Shown in pieces: positions 25,342-33,399 of a stretch of DNA of 64,000 bases. The translations under genes and the position numbers were made by a program. The notes below the pieces were generated by a model, which was given only the letters and a program-made list of their open reading frames with translations, had not been told where the DNA came from and ran no database searches. This stretch comes from Flammeovirgaceae bacterium UBA7330. GTDB lineage: Bacteria; Bacteroidota; Bacteroidia; Cytophagales; Cyclobacteriaceae. The stretch covers positions 186,461 to 250,460 of the forward strand of contig DKPQ01000014.1 of the NCBI GenBank assembly GCA_002471275.1, given 5' to 3'. Numbering within the stretch: the stretch's first letter is position 1; every line of letters starts with the position of its first letter.

Positions 25342-27024
25342 CTACTTAGTTAACTTCTTGTACTTAATCCTGTGAGGCTCGAGGTCACCTAATCGCTTCT
25401 TGCGGTTTTCCTCATAATCTGAGTAGTTACCTTCAAACCAATAGACCTGAGAGTCACCCTCGTAGGCAAGGATATGCGTAGCCACACGATCCAGGAACCA
25501 CCGGTCGTGACTGATGATTACTGCACTACCCCCAAAGTTCTCTATAGCCTCCTCAAGGGCCCTGAGTGTGTTCACGTCCAGGTCATTGGTAGGCTCATCC
25601 AGTAAGATCAGGTTGGCCCCTTGCTTGAGTGTGATAGCCAAATGGACCCTGTTACGTTCCCCACCTGATAAGACACCCACTTTCTTCTCCTGATCCGGAC
25701 CGGTAAAGTTGAATCGGCTCACATAAGCCCTGGCGTTCATTTCCTTATCACCCAGCTGAATGATCTCGTTACCACCACTGATCGCTTTAAAAACCGTATC
25801 ATTAGGGTTCAGGTCATGGTGCTCCTGATCTACATAGGCCATCTCTACGGTTGAGCCCACCTCAAAAGATCCTGAATCCGGTTTTTCTTTCCCGGCAATC
25901 ATGTTGAATAGGGTAGTTTTTCCTGCTCCATTTGGACCTATCACACCAACTATGCCCCCCTGAGGCAGGGAAAAATTCATATTTTCAAACAGTAAGCGAT
26001 CTCCAAATGATTTACTTACATTGTTGGCTTCTATTACCTTACTGCCCAAACGAGGTCCCGGCGGTATGTAAAGCTCCAGTTGCGCTTCTTTGGCTTTGCC
26101 TTCCTGACCTAATAGTTTCTCATAGGCATTCAACCTGGATTTCCCTTTTGCCTGTCTTCCTTTCGGACTCATGCGAATCCACTCCAACTCACGCTCAAGG
26201 GTCTTCCTTCTTTTAGATTCCGATTTTTCCTCTTGCGCCAGTCGTTTCTGCTTTTGATCCAGCCAGCTACTGTAGTTTCCTTTCCATGGAATACCCTCTC
26301 CACGATCCAGTTCAAGTATCCAACCGGCTACATTGTCGAGGAAGTACCGGTCGTGAGTAACTGCAATGACAGTACCCTCATATTTCTGTAAATATTGCTC
26401 CAGCCACCTGACAGACTCAGCATCCAGATGGTTGGTTGGCTCATCCAACAGCAATACATCAGGCTGCTGTAAGAGCAACCTACAGAGCGCTACCCTTCTT
26501 TTCTCCCCTCCTGACAGCTTATCTACCTTAGCATCGCTGGGTGGCGTTCTAAGGGCATCCATGGCCCGCTCCAGCTTATTGTCAAGCTCCCAGGCATCCA
26601 GCCGGTCCAGCTTTTCCTGTACCTGCCCCTGCTTCTCAATGAGCTTGTTCATTTTATCAGGATTATCAAGAATTTCCTGGTCACCAAAACGTAAATTTAT
26701 TTCATCGTACTCCTTGAGCAGATCGGTGATTTCTTTTACCCCTTCACTCACAACCTCCTTCACGGTCTTGTTGGGATCCAGCTGAGGCTCCTGCTCCAGC
26801 ATCCCTACACTATATCCAGGCGAAAAGACCACCTCTCCCTGAAACTCCTTGTCTATACCGGCAATGATTCTGAGCAAAGAAGACTTTCCTGATCCATTGA
26901 GTCCAAGAACTCCAATCTTGGCCCCGTAGAAAAAAGATAAATATATATTTTTGAGTACCTGTTTTTTGGGCGGATGAATTTTATTCACACCCGCCATTGA
27001 GAAAATTATTTTTTCGTCAGACAT
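25342..27024 (-). CDS. ettA: Energy-dependent translational throttle protein EttA (ABC-F)
   Basis: A 560-residue soluble ABC-F ATPase. The two nucleotide-binding domains have Walker A G41-x4-GKSS and GPNGAGKTT, signature motifs LSGGEKRRVAL and LSGGERNRVHL, and Walker B DEPTNHLD and DEPTNDLD. Between them is the PtIM linker, and an inserted arm of about 45 residues lies in NBD1 (EVVSEGVKEITDLLKEY), as in EttA. EttA binds the ribosomal E site and gates the first elongation step in response to ADP/ATP. A good promoter-like pair lies upstream. It is convergent with the SRPBCC gene and divergent from the DUF349 gene. Confidence 0.95.
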   Translation of the reverse strand: MSDEKIIFSMAGVNKIHPPKKQVLKNIYLSFFYGAKIGVLGLNGSGKSSLLRIIAGIDKEFQGEVVFSPGYSVGMLEQEPQLDPNKTVKEVVSEGVKEITDLLKEYDEINLRFGDQEILDNPDKMNKLIEKQGQVQEKLDRLDAWELDNKLERAMDALRTPPSDAKVDKLSGGEKRRVALCRLLLQQPDVLLLDEPTNHLDAESVRWLEQYLQKYEGTVIAVTHDRYFLDNVAGWILELDRGEGIPWKGNYSSWLDQKQKRLAQEEKSESKRRKTLERELEWIRMSPKGRQAKGKSRLNAYEKLLGQEGKAKEAQLELYIPPGPRLGSKVIEANNVSKSFGDRLLFENMNFSLPQGGIVGVIGPNGAGKTTLFNMIAGKEKPDSGSFEVGSTVEMAYVDQEHHDLNPNDTVFKAISGGNEIIQLGDKEMNARAYVSRFNFTGPDQEKKVGVLSGGERNRVHLAITLKQGANLILLDEPTNDLDVNTLRALEEAIENFGGSAVIISHDRWFLDRVATHILAYEGDSQVYWFEGNYSDYEENRKKRLGDLEPHRIKYKKLTK

Positions 27025-27037
27025 TTTTAACTATTTT

Positions 27038-27069
27038 CAAGCCTATAACGTATGTAATAGAGTTCAAAA
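27038..27069 (-). promoter_or_regulatory. Putative ettA promoter
   Basis: On the minus strand TTTTG (27069-27065) is followed after 19 nt by TAGGCTTG (27045-27038), one mismatch from TANNTTTG. The ettA ATG is 14 nt downstream of the -7 box. Confidence 0.45.
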
Positions 27070-27194
27070 GCGAAAGCTTTATAAAAGATTTAAAATTGTT
27101 TATCCTTTGGATAACACTATTTTTTTTTAGAAATGAGGACGAATTTACTCCTTTATAATTCTGCATTCCAATCCACCACAATACTTTTTTTATC

Positions 27195-28406
27195 GTGAGC
27201 AAAAAAGAGATCCCTTTTGGTTTCATCGAAGGTAATAATATATATCTGAAAGGCTGGGGCTCCTATCCCGACAGGAAGATAGGAGAAGTCAAAGAAGGGG
27301 ATGAGCAAAGCTCCCTAGCCTATTTTGAAGAAAAGTTTAAGGACCTCTCACTTAAAGTGGAGTCCCTGGAAAAAGACATCAATGAAGCCGAGAACAAAGG
27401 ATCCTTTTTGATGAAACTTAAGCACCTGAAAGACTCCCTTCCCAACCATGACGGCCTGGGGGACTATCTGCCCATTCAATATAAGCTAAGCCAACTTGAG
27501 GAGGACCTTCATGAACTGATCAAACAAAACAGGGTTAGAAACACTGAGATCAAAGAAGCCATGATCGAGGAAGCTAAAGAAATAGAAAAGATCATCAACT
27601 GGCAGGAATCCACTGAAAAGATCCATGAAATTAAAAGTCGATGGATCAAAACCGGTAATGCCACAGATGATGTAAATGAGTCTCTTGACGAGGCATTTTG
27701 GGATATAATCAGTCGGTTCTTTGAACGTAAAAAGTCTTTCTACGAAGACAAGAAGCGGCTAATGCAAAAACGAAAAGAAAGCTATGCGAGCCTCGTAGAA
27801 GAAGCTAAGAAAATCAAAGAGCTGAACGGTAAGGAACGTTACGATAAAATAAACCAGCTCAAAGAACAATGGAATGAGACCGGTAACATACCCAAAGAGG
27901 AATATGTAGAGCTGAAAAAGCAGTTCGACATGTATATGAAGAAGAAAACCTTCAACAAACCTCCTCAACTGGATCTGGGTAAGCTGCTGACAGATTTAAA
28001 GAAATACTACAACAAGGAATTAACCTATCAACCCAGGGAGCTGGATTATCAACGGAAAAACCTGATCAGGTTTAAGACTTATGATCCTGACCTGAAAAGA
28101 TTAAGGAAAGAAGCCTTTTGGTTCTTTCAACTGATCGCCGAAAGAGACTTTATTGAGAAACTGGCCGGAAACAGGTTTCCCGATTTCAAAAGTCTCACGG
28201 AGGATAAAAAACAAAGCATTAAAGTGGGTATATTGAAAGAACTTTTGAGCCGGGACAAGGAGGATTTTGCCAAGTTTGAGGAAAATCAAGCCAATTTTTC
28301 AGCTGGGAATCATGAAATGCAGCAGTTGGTAGACAAAAAAATTCATCAGCAAAAAAATAAGATCCAGGTGAAAGAAGCCCTTTTAAAGCACCTCACGGGG
28401 GGATAA
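27195..28406 (+). CDS. DUF349 domain-containing coiled-coil protein, GTG start
   Basis: A 403-residue cytoplasmic protein with a GTG initiation codon (MSKKEIPFGFIEG). It has three or four repeats of the DUF349 helical module, e.g. IIDWQESTEKIHEIKSRW-type wording (here IINWQESTEKIHEIKSRW), LDEAFWDIISRFFERKKSFY and INQLKEQWNETGNIPKEEY. Charged coiled-coil regions lie between the modules. DUF349 proteins are abundant in Bacteroidota; roles in translation or stress have been proposed, but none is settled. It is divergent from ettA across 170 bp. The GTG choice follows from the absence of an in-frame ATG before the first module. Confidence 0.85.
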   Translation: MSKKEIPFGFIEGNNIYLKGWGSYPDRKIGEVKEGDEQSSLAYFEEKFKDLSLKVESLEKDINEAENKGSFLMKLKHLKDSLPNHDGLGDYLPIQYKLSQLEEDLHELIKQNRVRNTEIKEAMIEEAKEIEKIINWQESTEKIHEIKSRWIKTGNATDDVNESLDEAFWDIISRFFERKKSFYEDKKRLMQKRKESYASLVEEAKKIKELNGKERYDKINQLKEQWNETGNIPKEEYVELKKQFDMYMKKKTFNKPPQLDLGKLLTDLKKYYNKELTYQPRELDYQRKNLIRFKTYDPDLKRLRKEAFWFFQLIAERDFIEKLAGNRFPDFKSLTEDKKQSIKVGILKELLSRDKEDFAKFEENQANFSAGNHEMQQLVDKKIHQQKNKIQVKEALLKHLTGG

Positions 28407-28473
28407 TTGATCTTTTTGGAGATTTTTGAAACAAAAATATTGGTTTTTACATTTAAGTGTCTTAATAATAGGG

Positions 28474-28503
28474 TTTGATTTCTCATTAGAAAATTTATTT
28501 TTG
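28474..28503 (+). promoter_or_regulatory. Promoter of the DUF2795 gene
   Basis: TTTG (28474-28477), an 18-nt spacer, and TATTTTTG (28496-28503) match the Bacteroidota consensus TTTG-N(17-23)-TANNTTTG exactly. The gene starts 27 nt further on. Confidence 0.65.
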
Positions 28504-28530
28504 CACGACATTTTTAAAGGCAGTTAGCTT

Positions 28531-28752
28531 ATGTATTGGACTCTTGAACTTGCATCTTACTTAGAAGATGCCCCATGGCCTGCAACAAAGGATGAGTTGA
28601 TTGATTATTCAATCAGGTCTGGAGCCCCATTGGAGGTAGTTGAAAACTTACAGGAACTAGAGGATGATGGTCAGCCTTATGAGAACATTGAGGAGATTTG
28701 GCCTGACTACCCAACGAAAGAAGATTTCTTCTTCAATGAGGACGAGTACTAA
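28531..28752 (+). CDS. DUF2795 domain-containing small protein
   Basis: A 73-residue acidic protein. MYWTLELASYLEDAPWPATK, ELIDYSIRSGAPLEVVENLQEL and IEEIWPDYPTKEDFF are the conserved blocks of the short DUF2795 group. Its function is unknown; homologues are small and often highly expressed. A canonical Bacteroidota promoter lies 28 bp upstream, and a strong terminator begins 50 bp downstream, giving a compact monocistronic unit. A perfect 21-bp tandem repeat lies between its stop codon and the terminator. Confidence 0.85.
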   Translation: MYWTLELASYLEDAPWPATKDELIDYSIRSGAPLEVVENLQELEDDGQPYENIEEIWPDYPTKEDFFFNEDEY

Positions 28753-28753
28753 G

Positions 28754-28795
28754 TGGGTATTTTGATTTAAAATATGGGTATTTTGATTTAAAATA
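28754..28795. repeat. Two perfect tandem 21-bp repeats in the DUF2795 3' region
   Basis: The 21-bp unit TGGGTATTTTGATTTAAAATA occupies 28754-28774 and again 28775-28795 without mismatch. It begins 1 nt after the stop codon and ends before the terminator stem. A recent slippage duplication is the simplest reading. Confidence 0.85.
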
Positions 28796-28801
28796 TTAGT
28801 G

Positions 28802-28832
28802 CTCCCCGCTACTACTGTGCCGGGGAGTTTTT
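28802..28832 (+). terminator. Intrinsic terminator of the DUF2795 gene, overlapping the end of ispD
   Basis: A 7-bp GC-rich stem CTCCCCG/CGGGGAG with a 12-nt loop is followed by TTTTT. The right arm is part of the last codons of the convergent ispD, so one sequence serves as a terminator and as coding DNA. Confidence 0.85.
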
Positions 28833-29495
28833 ATTTAATAGGGCCTCTGCTACAATGAGGTCTTCTTGTGTGGTGATTTTCAGGTTTTGATAGTCTCCCT
28901 CCACCAGTTTCACTTCGCCATGGCTAGCTTCGTAAACGGTGGCATCGTCAGTCACCGTACTGGCGATAGGTACCTGATAAGCTTCCCTGATCATCTGAAG
29001 ATTAAATGTCTGTGGAGTTTGCACCATACAGAACTTGCTCCTGTCCACAACTTCGGAATGCCCCTTATCAACTTTTCTAATCGAATCTTTTAGTTGGACC
29101 ACTGGCACACCACTTCCGTATTTTTTGGCCGAATCAAATGTTCGCTGAATTGTAGCCTGACTCACACAGGGTCTCACAGCGTCATGGATCGCCACTACGT
29201 CACTGTTTTTGATGGCATTGATCCCCTCTGCAACAGACTGATATCGTTCAATCCCTCCCGCCGTTATCTCTATGGCTAACTCTGGTAGATATCGTTGCTT
29301 GATTTCCTGCCATATCTCCAGGTATTCGGGATTTAATACCAACACAATTTCTATTGTCGGATCAAAAGACAGAAATTTTTGGATGGAATGAACCAGGATT
29401 GGCTTACCTGCAACAGGTATGAATTGCTTGGGTAAAGGCTGCTTCATGCGTAGACCCTTACCCGCGGCAACAATTACCAACCCATTCGAAGACAT
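28812..29495 (-). CDS. ispD: 2-C-methyl-D-erythritol 4-phosphate cytidylyltransferase
   Basis: A 227-residue enzyme of the MEP isoprenoid pathway that makes CDP-methylerythritol from MEP and CTP. The CTP-binding loop AAGKGLRMKQPLPKQF occupies about residues 11-26; GGIERYQSVAEGI, VVAIHDAVRPCVS and QTPQTFNL are the other family blocks (Arg and Asp residues contact MEP). Length is typical. It lies 2 bp downstream of queA on the same strand, so they form an operon with queA first. The last codons are shared with the terminator of the convergent DUF2795 gene. Confidence 0.95.
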   Translation of the reverse strand: MSSNGLVIVAAGKGLRMKQPLPKQFIPVAGKPILVHSIQKFLSFDPTIEIVLVLNPEYLEIWQEIKQRYLPELAIEITAGGIERYQSVAEGINAIKNSDVVAIHDAVRPCVSQATIQRTFDSAKKYGSGVPVVQLKDSIRKVDKGHSEVVDRSKFCMVQTPQTFNLQMIREAYQVPIASTVTDDATVYEASHGEVKLVEGDYQNLKITTQEDLIVAEALLNKNSPAQ

Positions 29496-29497
29496 TT

Positions 29498-30544
29498 TTA
29501 GATGATTAGCATCGCATCACCATAGCTAAAGAAGCGGTATTTCTCCTTGATGGCTGTCTGATACGCCTCCATAACCAGATCATATCCTCCAAAAGCAGAT
29601 GCCATCATCAACAGTGTTGACTCAGGCAGGTGGAAGTTTGTAATCAGGGCGTTGCATAATTTAAATTCAAATGGAGGGAAAATGAACTTATCTGTCCATC
29701 CTTCATTGGCCTTCAAACGGCCTCCTGCAGACACGGAAGATTCGAGTGTTCTCATAACAGTGGTACCGATTGCACAGACACGCTTCTTTTCATCGAGCGC
29801 TTTATTTACACGATCTGCCGTAGCTTCACTTACCATGTAGTTCTCCGAATCCATTTTGTGCTTGGTCAGATCTTCTACATCTACTGGTCTGAAGGTGCCG
29901 AGGCCTACGTGGAGCGTGATCGGACTGATGTCTACACCATTGATCTCCAAACGCTTCATTACCTGCTTGGTAAAGTGTAACCCTGCTGTAGGGGCTGCAA
30001 CTGCACCAATGTTCTTGGCATAAATGGTCTGGAACCTCTCTCTGTCTTCCGGCTCCGCTTTCCTTTTGATATATTTCGGCAGAGGTGTTTCTCCCAACCG
30101 ATCAATCATTTTGTAAAAATCCGTTTCATCACCATCAAACAGGAACCTGATGGTCCTACCACGAGATGTGGTATTGTCAATCACTTCAGCTACTAACTCT
30201 CCTTCTCCGAAATAGAGTTTATTTCCTACCCGGATTTTTCTCGCAGGATCCACGAGTACATCCCACAGTTTCATGTCTTTATTAAGCTCTCTCAGCAAGA
30301 AGACCTCGATCTTCGCACCAGTCTTTTCTTTATTACCGTAAAGCCTCGCCGGAAATACCCTGGTATCATTGATTACCATCACGTCCCCTTCTCCAAAATA
30401 GTCCACCATGTCCTTGAAGATCTTGTGTTCAATTTCACCGGTATCTTTGTGAACTACCATCAATCGGGACTCATCCCGGTTTTCTGTAGGATGAAGTGCA
30501 ATGGCACTTGAGGGTAAGTCGAATTTAAATTCAGATAATTTCAT
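29498..30544 (-). CDS. queA: S-adenosylmethionine:tRNA ribosyltransferase-isomerase
   Basis: A 348-residue enzyme of the queuosine pathway that transfers and isomerises the ribosyl moiety of SAM to 7-aminomethyl-7-deazaguanine in tRNA. MKLSEFKFDLPSSAIALHPT, VMVINDTRVFPARLYG, GAVAAPTAGLHFT and NFHLPESTLLMMASAFGG are the diagnostic blocks; length is typical. It is first in an operon with ispD. Upstream, 311 bp has no gene and one isolated TACTTTTG box about 250 nt before the start, which would imply a long leader. I saw no clear preQ1-type riboswitch fold. Confidence 0.95.
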   Translation of the reverse strand: MKLSEFKFDLPSSAIALHPTENRDESRLMVVHKDTGEIEHKIFKDMVDYFGEGDVMVINDTRVFPARLYGNKEKTGAKIEVFLLRELNKDMKLWDVLVDPARKIRVGNKLYFGEGELVAEVIDNTTSRGRTIRFLFDGDETDFYKMIDRLGETPLPKYIKRKAEPEDRERFQTIYAKNIGAVAAPTAGLHFTKQVMKRLEINGVDISPITLHVGLGTFRPVDVEDLTKHKMDSENYMVSEATADRVNKALDEKKRVCAIGTTVMRTLESSVSAGGRLKANEGWTDKFIFPPFEFKLCNALITNFHLPESTLLMMASAFGGYDLVMEAYQTAIKEKYRFFSYGDAMLII

Positions 30545-30855
30545 GCGCGTTTTTAATTTATCTTTTGGTGGCCTTATCTATACTAGTTAATGCATCCATT
30601 TTTAATTACCACAGATTGTCTTAAAGACCTCAACCAAAGACGATTTATCTATCATAATCTTTAGCTGAGAATCCTTATATAAACAGTTCGTACTCAACAT
30701 TATGCATTTCTCGAAGTAGATGACCTAAAAAATCCTGCTCAATTGATTAACTTCGAAGGTTCAAACCAGAGGAGATTTATTAAGTCCGCAAAAGTAGTAA
30801 AATGTTTTCTTTTTGGAGAACACTATCACCATGAACTACGTACTAATTTTATCTC
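30545..30855. other. 311-bp divergent intergenic region between queA and a permease gene
   Basis: No convincing reading frame. It holds the only TANNTTTG match seen for the minus strand (TACTTTTG, 30796-30789) and short palindromes around TTCGAA. The permease start has TAATTTTA directly before it (30844-30851), which could be a degenerate -7 box giving an almost leaderless mRNA. Confidence 0.6.
30789..30796 (-). promoter_or_regulatory. Possible -7 box upstream of queA
   Basis: The minus strand reads TACTTTTG, an exact TANNTTTG match, but no TTG lies 17-23 nt upstream, and the distance to queA is about 245 nt. Confidence 0.25.
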
Positions 30856-32109
30856 ATGGCATTAATTGTTAGACTGATCCTTGAAAGTTTTCGCTTTGCA
30901 TGGAATGCATTGCGGACAAATCTATTAAGGACAGTGCTATCTCTACTAGGAGTAACCATCGGGATATTTGCCATTATTTCCGTATTCACCCTGGTAGATT
31001 CCCTGGAAAACAGCATCAAAGACAGCCTAAGCTTCCTGGGTACAAATAATATTAATGTTGACAAATGGCCATATGGCATTGGTGAAGAGCAGTATCCATG
31101 GTGGAAGTACCTGCAAAGGCCAAATCCTACATATGATGAATACCGGTTCTTAGCCGCCAATGTCACAAATGCACAAGATATTACAATTTTTGCCAGAAGG
31201 GGTGGTGTTACAGCAAAATATAAAAGCTCCAGCAGCACTGATCTGGAAATTTTTGGTGTAGTCTACGACCACTCTTATGTATATGAAATTCCTATTGAAT
31301 CTGGCAGATATTTTACCATGGATGAAATCAGCAGTGGTAGGAACGTTGCCATAATTGGTTACAGGATAAAAAATGATCTTTTCCCTAATGAGGATCCTGT
31401 TGGTAAAGAAATCAAAATCAAAGGACTGAAATTTTATGTGATCGGTACTATCAAAGAAGAAGGGGAAAGCTTTATGGGTATTACCAGCCATGACGAACAG
31501 ATCTATTTACCTTTTAAGACCTTCAGTAAAATGTACCGGATAGACAGGATGTGGGGAATCCAACCTACCATCACTGTGAAAGGCCTTGAAGACGACATCG
31601 GGCTTGTAGAATTGGAGTCTGAACTGCGTGGACTGATGCGAATAAAAAGAGGATTAAAACCAAAAGAGGAAGACAGCTTTGCGCTAAACCGACCAGAAGC
31701 CATCACCAATTTTATTGGATCGGCGTTTGATGTTATTGGGCTGGCAGGCTGGTTTATCGGTGGTTTTTCTATTCTGGTTGGTGGTTTTGGTATCGCCAAC
31801 ATCATGTTCGTCTCGGTAAGAGAGCGCACCAACATCATCGGCATTCAGAAATCCCTGGGAGCCAAAAATTATTTTATTCTCTTTCAGTTTTTATTTGAAG
31901 CTATCTTTCTGAGTGTATTAGGTGGATGTATTGGTATATTCCTGGTCTACCTGCTTTCCTTTATTAGCCTCGGATCGCTAGACCTCGTACTCACCACCAG
32001 CAATGTCTTGTTAGGCATCGGTGTATCTGCTTCTGTTGGTGTAATATCTGGGATCGTGCCAGCAGCTATGGCTTCCAGACTCGACCCCGTCATCGCCATT
32101 CGTTCCTGA
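30856..32109 (+). CDS. ABC transporter permease, MacB/FtsX type
   Basis: A 417-residue inner-membrane protein. RTVLSLLGVTIGIFAIISVF (about 27-46) is the first transmembrane segment, followed by a periplasmic MacB_PCD domain (about 55-280) with GRYFTMDEISSGRNVAIIGY and GKEIKIKGLKFYVIGTIKE. Three more transmembrane segments from residue 290 carry the FtsX domain (FGIANIMFVSVRERTNIIGIQKSLGAK). MacB-type mechanotransmission complexes export peptides, lipoproteins or drugs together with an ATPase. No ATPase gene is next to this one, so its partner is encoded elsewhere. It is convergent with recA, 1 bp apart. Confidence 0.92.
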   Translation: MALIVRLILESFRFAWNALRTNLLRTVLSLLGVTIGIFAIISVFTLVDSLENSIKDSLSFLGTNNINVDKWPYGIGEEQYPWWKYLQRPNPTYDEYRFLAANVTNAQDITIFARRGGVTAKYKSSSSTDLEIFGVVYDHSYVYEIPIESGRYFTMDEISSGRNVAIIGYRIKNDLFPNEDPVGKEIKIKGLKFYVIGTIKEEGESFMGITSHDEQIYLPFKTFSKMYRIDRMWGIQPTITVKGLEDDIGLVELESELRGLMRIKRGLKPKEEDSFALNRPEAITNFIGSAFDVIGLAGWFIGGFSILVGGFGIANIMFVSVRERTNIIGIQKSLGAKNYFILFQFLFEAIFLSVLGGCIGIFLVYLLSFISLGSLDLVLTTSNVLLGIGVSASVGVISGIVPAAMASRLDPVIAIRS

Positions 32110-32110
32110 T

Positions 32111-33172
32111 TTACTCAGCAGTTGTAGGCTCTGGCTTCTTTGTTTTTGAAGCTTTATCCTCATTTGCCTCCTCTGCAAGCCCATGGATCTTTGCCTTGAT
32201 CTTCATTTCCAGCTCGTCCATCAACTCAGGATTATCTTCTATCAGCTCCTTTACAGCGTCGCGTCCCTGCCCGAGTTTGTTGTCCATGTACGAGAACCAG
32301 GATCCGGACTTTTTGATGATGTCCAGTTCAACTCCGATATCAACGATCTCACCAGATTTGCTGATACCCCTTCCGTACATGATATCAAACTCCACCACTT
32401 TAAATGGAGGAGCTACTTTGTTTTTGACCACCTTCACCCGGGTACGGTTTCCCATAATATTGTCCGCACTTTCTTTGATCTGACCAATCCTTCTGATGTC
32501 CAAACGCACTGAAGCATAAAATTTCAAGGCATTACCGCCAGTGGTTGTTTCAGGGTTACCAAACATCACTCCGATCTTTTCCCGCAGTTGGTTGATGAAA
32601 ATACAGGAACAACCAGTCTTGTTAATGGCCCCAGTCAGCTTTCTCAATGCCTGTGACATCAATCGAGCCTGGAGTCCCATCTTGCTATCCCCCATCTCAC
32701 CTTCCAGTTCTCCTCGTGGTACCAAAGCGGCTACGGAGTCAATCACAATGATATCAATCGCTCCTGAACGGATCAGATGCTCTGCAATCTCCAATGCCTG
32801 CTCGCCATTGTCTGGTTGCGAAATCAAAAGATTCTCGGTATCAATGCCCAACTTTTCTGCATACGTCTTATCAAATGCATGTTCAGCATCAATGATGGCT
32901 GCCAAGCCTCCCTTTTTTTGTGCCTCAGCAATACAATGCATGGCTAAAGTGGTCTTACCGGAAGACTCAGGGCCATAAACTTCGATCACCCTACCTTTTG
33001 GAATCCCTCCAACACCCAAAGCCATATCCAAACCCAGTGACCCGGTAGAAATGGTAGGTACATCCAGCACCTTATTGTCACTCAACTTCATGATCGTGCC
33101 TTTGCCGTAGGTCTTTTCTAACTTGTCGATAGTCAGTTGAAGTGCTTTGAGTTTTTCTGTATTGTCAGCCAT
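32111..33172 (-). CDS. recA: Recombinase A
   Basis: A 353-residue recombinase that forms filaments on ssDNA and drives strand exchange and the SOS response. Walker A GPESSGKTTLA (about 66-76), AAIIDAEHAFD (Walker B region), NQLREKIGVMFGNPETTTGG (L2 loop) and RLDIRRIG are all intact. The C-terminal tail is acidic/lysine-rich, as is usual. The upstream region has a -7 box TAATTTTG and an unusual repeat cluster over the -33 position. No lexA gene occurs in the window. The stop lies 1 bp from the convergent permease stop. Confidence 0.97.
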   Translation of the reverse strand: MADNTEKLKALQLTIDKLEKTYGKGTIMKLSDNKVLDVPTISTGSLGLDMALGVGGIPKGRVIEVYGPESSGKTTLAMHCIAEAQKKGGLAAIIDAEHAFDKTYAEKLGIDTENLLISQPDNGEQALEIAEHLIRSGAIDIIVIDSVAALVPRGELEGEMGDSKMGLQARLMSQALRKLTGAINKTGCSCIFINQLREKIGVMFGNPETTTGGNALKFYASVRLDIRRIGQIKESADNIMGNRTRVKVVKNKVAPPFKVVEFDIMYGRGISKSGEIVDIGVELDIIKKSGSWFSYMDNKLGQGRDAVKELIEDNPELMDELEMKIKAKIHGLAEEANEDKASKTKKPEPTTAE

Positions 33173-33198
33173 GATGGTAGATTTCTTGATGTTAAATG

Positions 33199-33206
33199 CA
33201 AAATTA
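33199..33206 (-). promoter_or_regulatory. Putative -7 box of recA
   Basis: Minus strand TAATTTTG (33206-33199), an exact TANNTTTG match 26 nt before the ATG. No TTG occurs 17-23 nt upstream; that position is occupied by the repeats at 33215-33258. Confidence 0.45.
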
Positions 33207-33214
33207 TGTATTAG

Positions 33215-33258
33215 ATGCTAAATATTTATGCATTTTAGCTAAAAATATTAGCATTTTA
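33215..33258. promoter_or_regulatory. Repeat cluster over the recA -33 region (possible operator)
   Basis: An imperfect inverted repeat (ATGCTAAATATTT at 33215-33227 against AAAAATATTAGCAT at 33241-33254) is combined with two direct GCATTTTA copies 21 bp apart (33230 and 33251). It covers the place where a -33 box would sit, so it could be a damage-responsive operator or an activator site. Confidence 0.45.
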
Positions 33259-33399
33259 CGGTTACCCCTCAATCCGGAGGGTTTCATACCGTTTTCCATT
33301 AAAATACCGAATCGCTGGTATTTAATTACAAATTAGTTGAAACAATCCACAACATTTATAACAGGTAAACAATTAATTTGCAAAAATGTCTGAGAATCC

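Noticed and set aside
30545..30855. preQ1 riboswitch before queA
   Set aside because: I could not find the characteristic C-rich loop and pseudoknot; queA is also not the usual target gene.
33173..33399. LexA/SOS box upstream of recA
   Set aside because: No known LexA-type box can be recognised and many Bacteroidota lack a classical LexA; the repeats are reported without naming a regulator.
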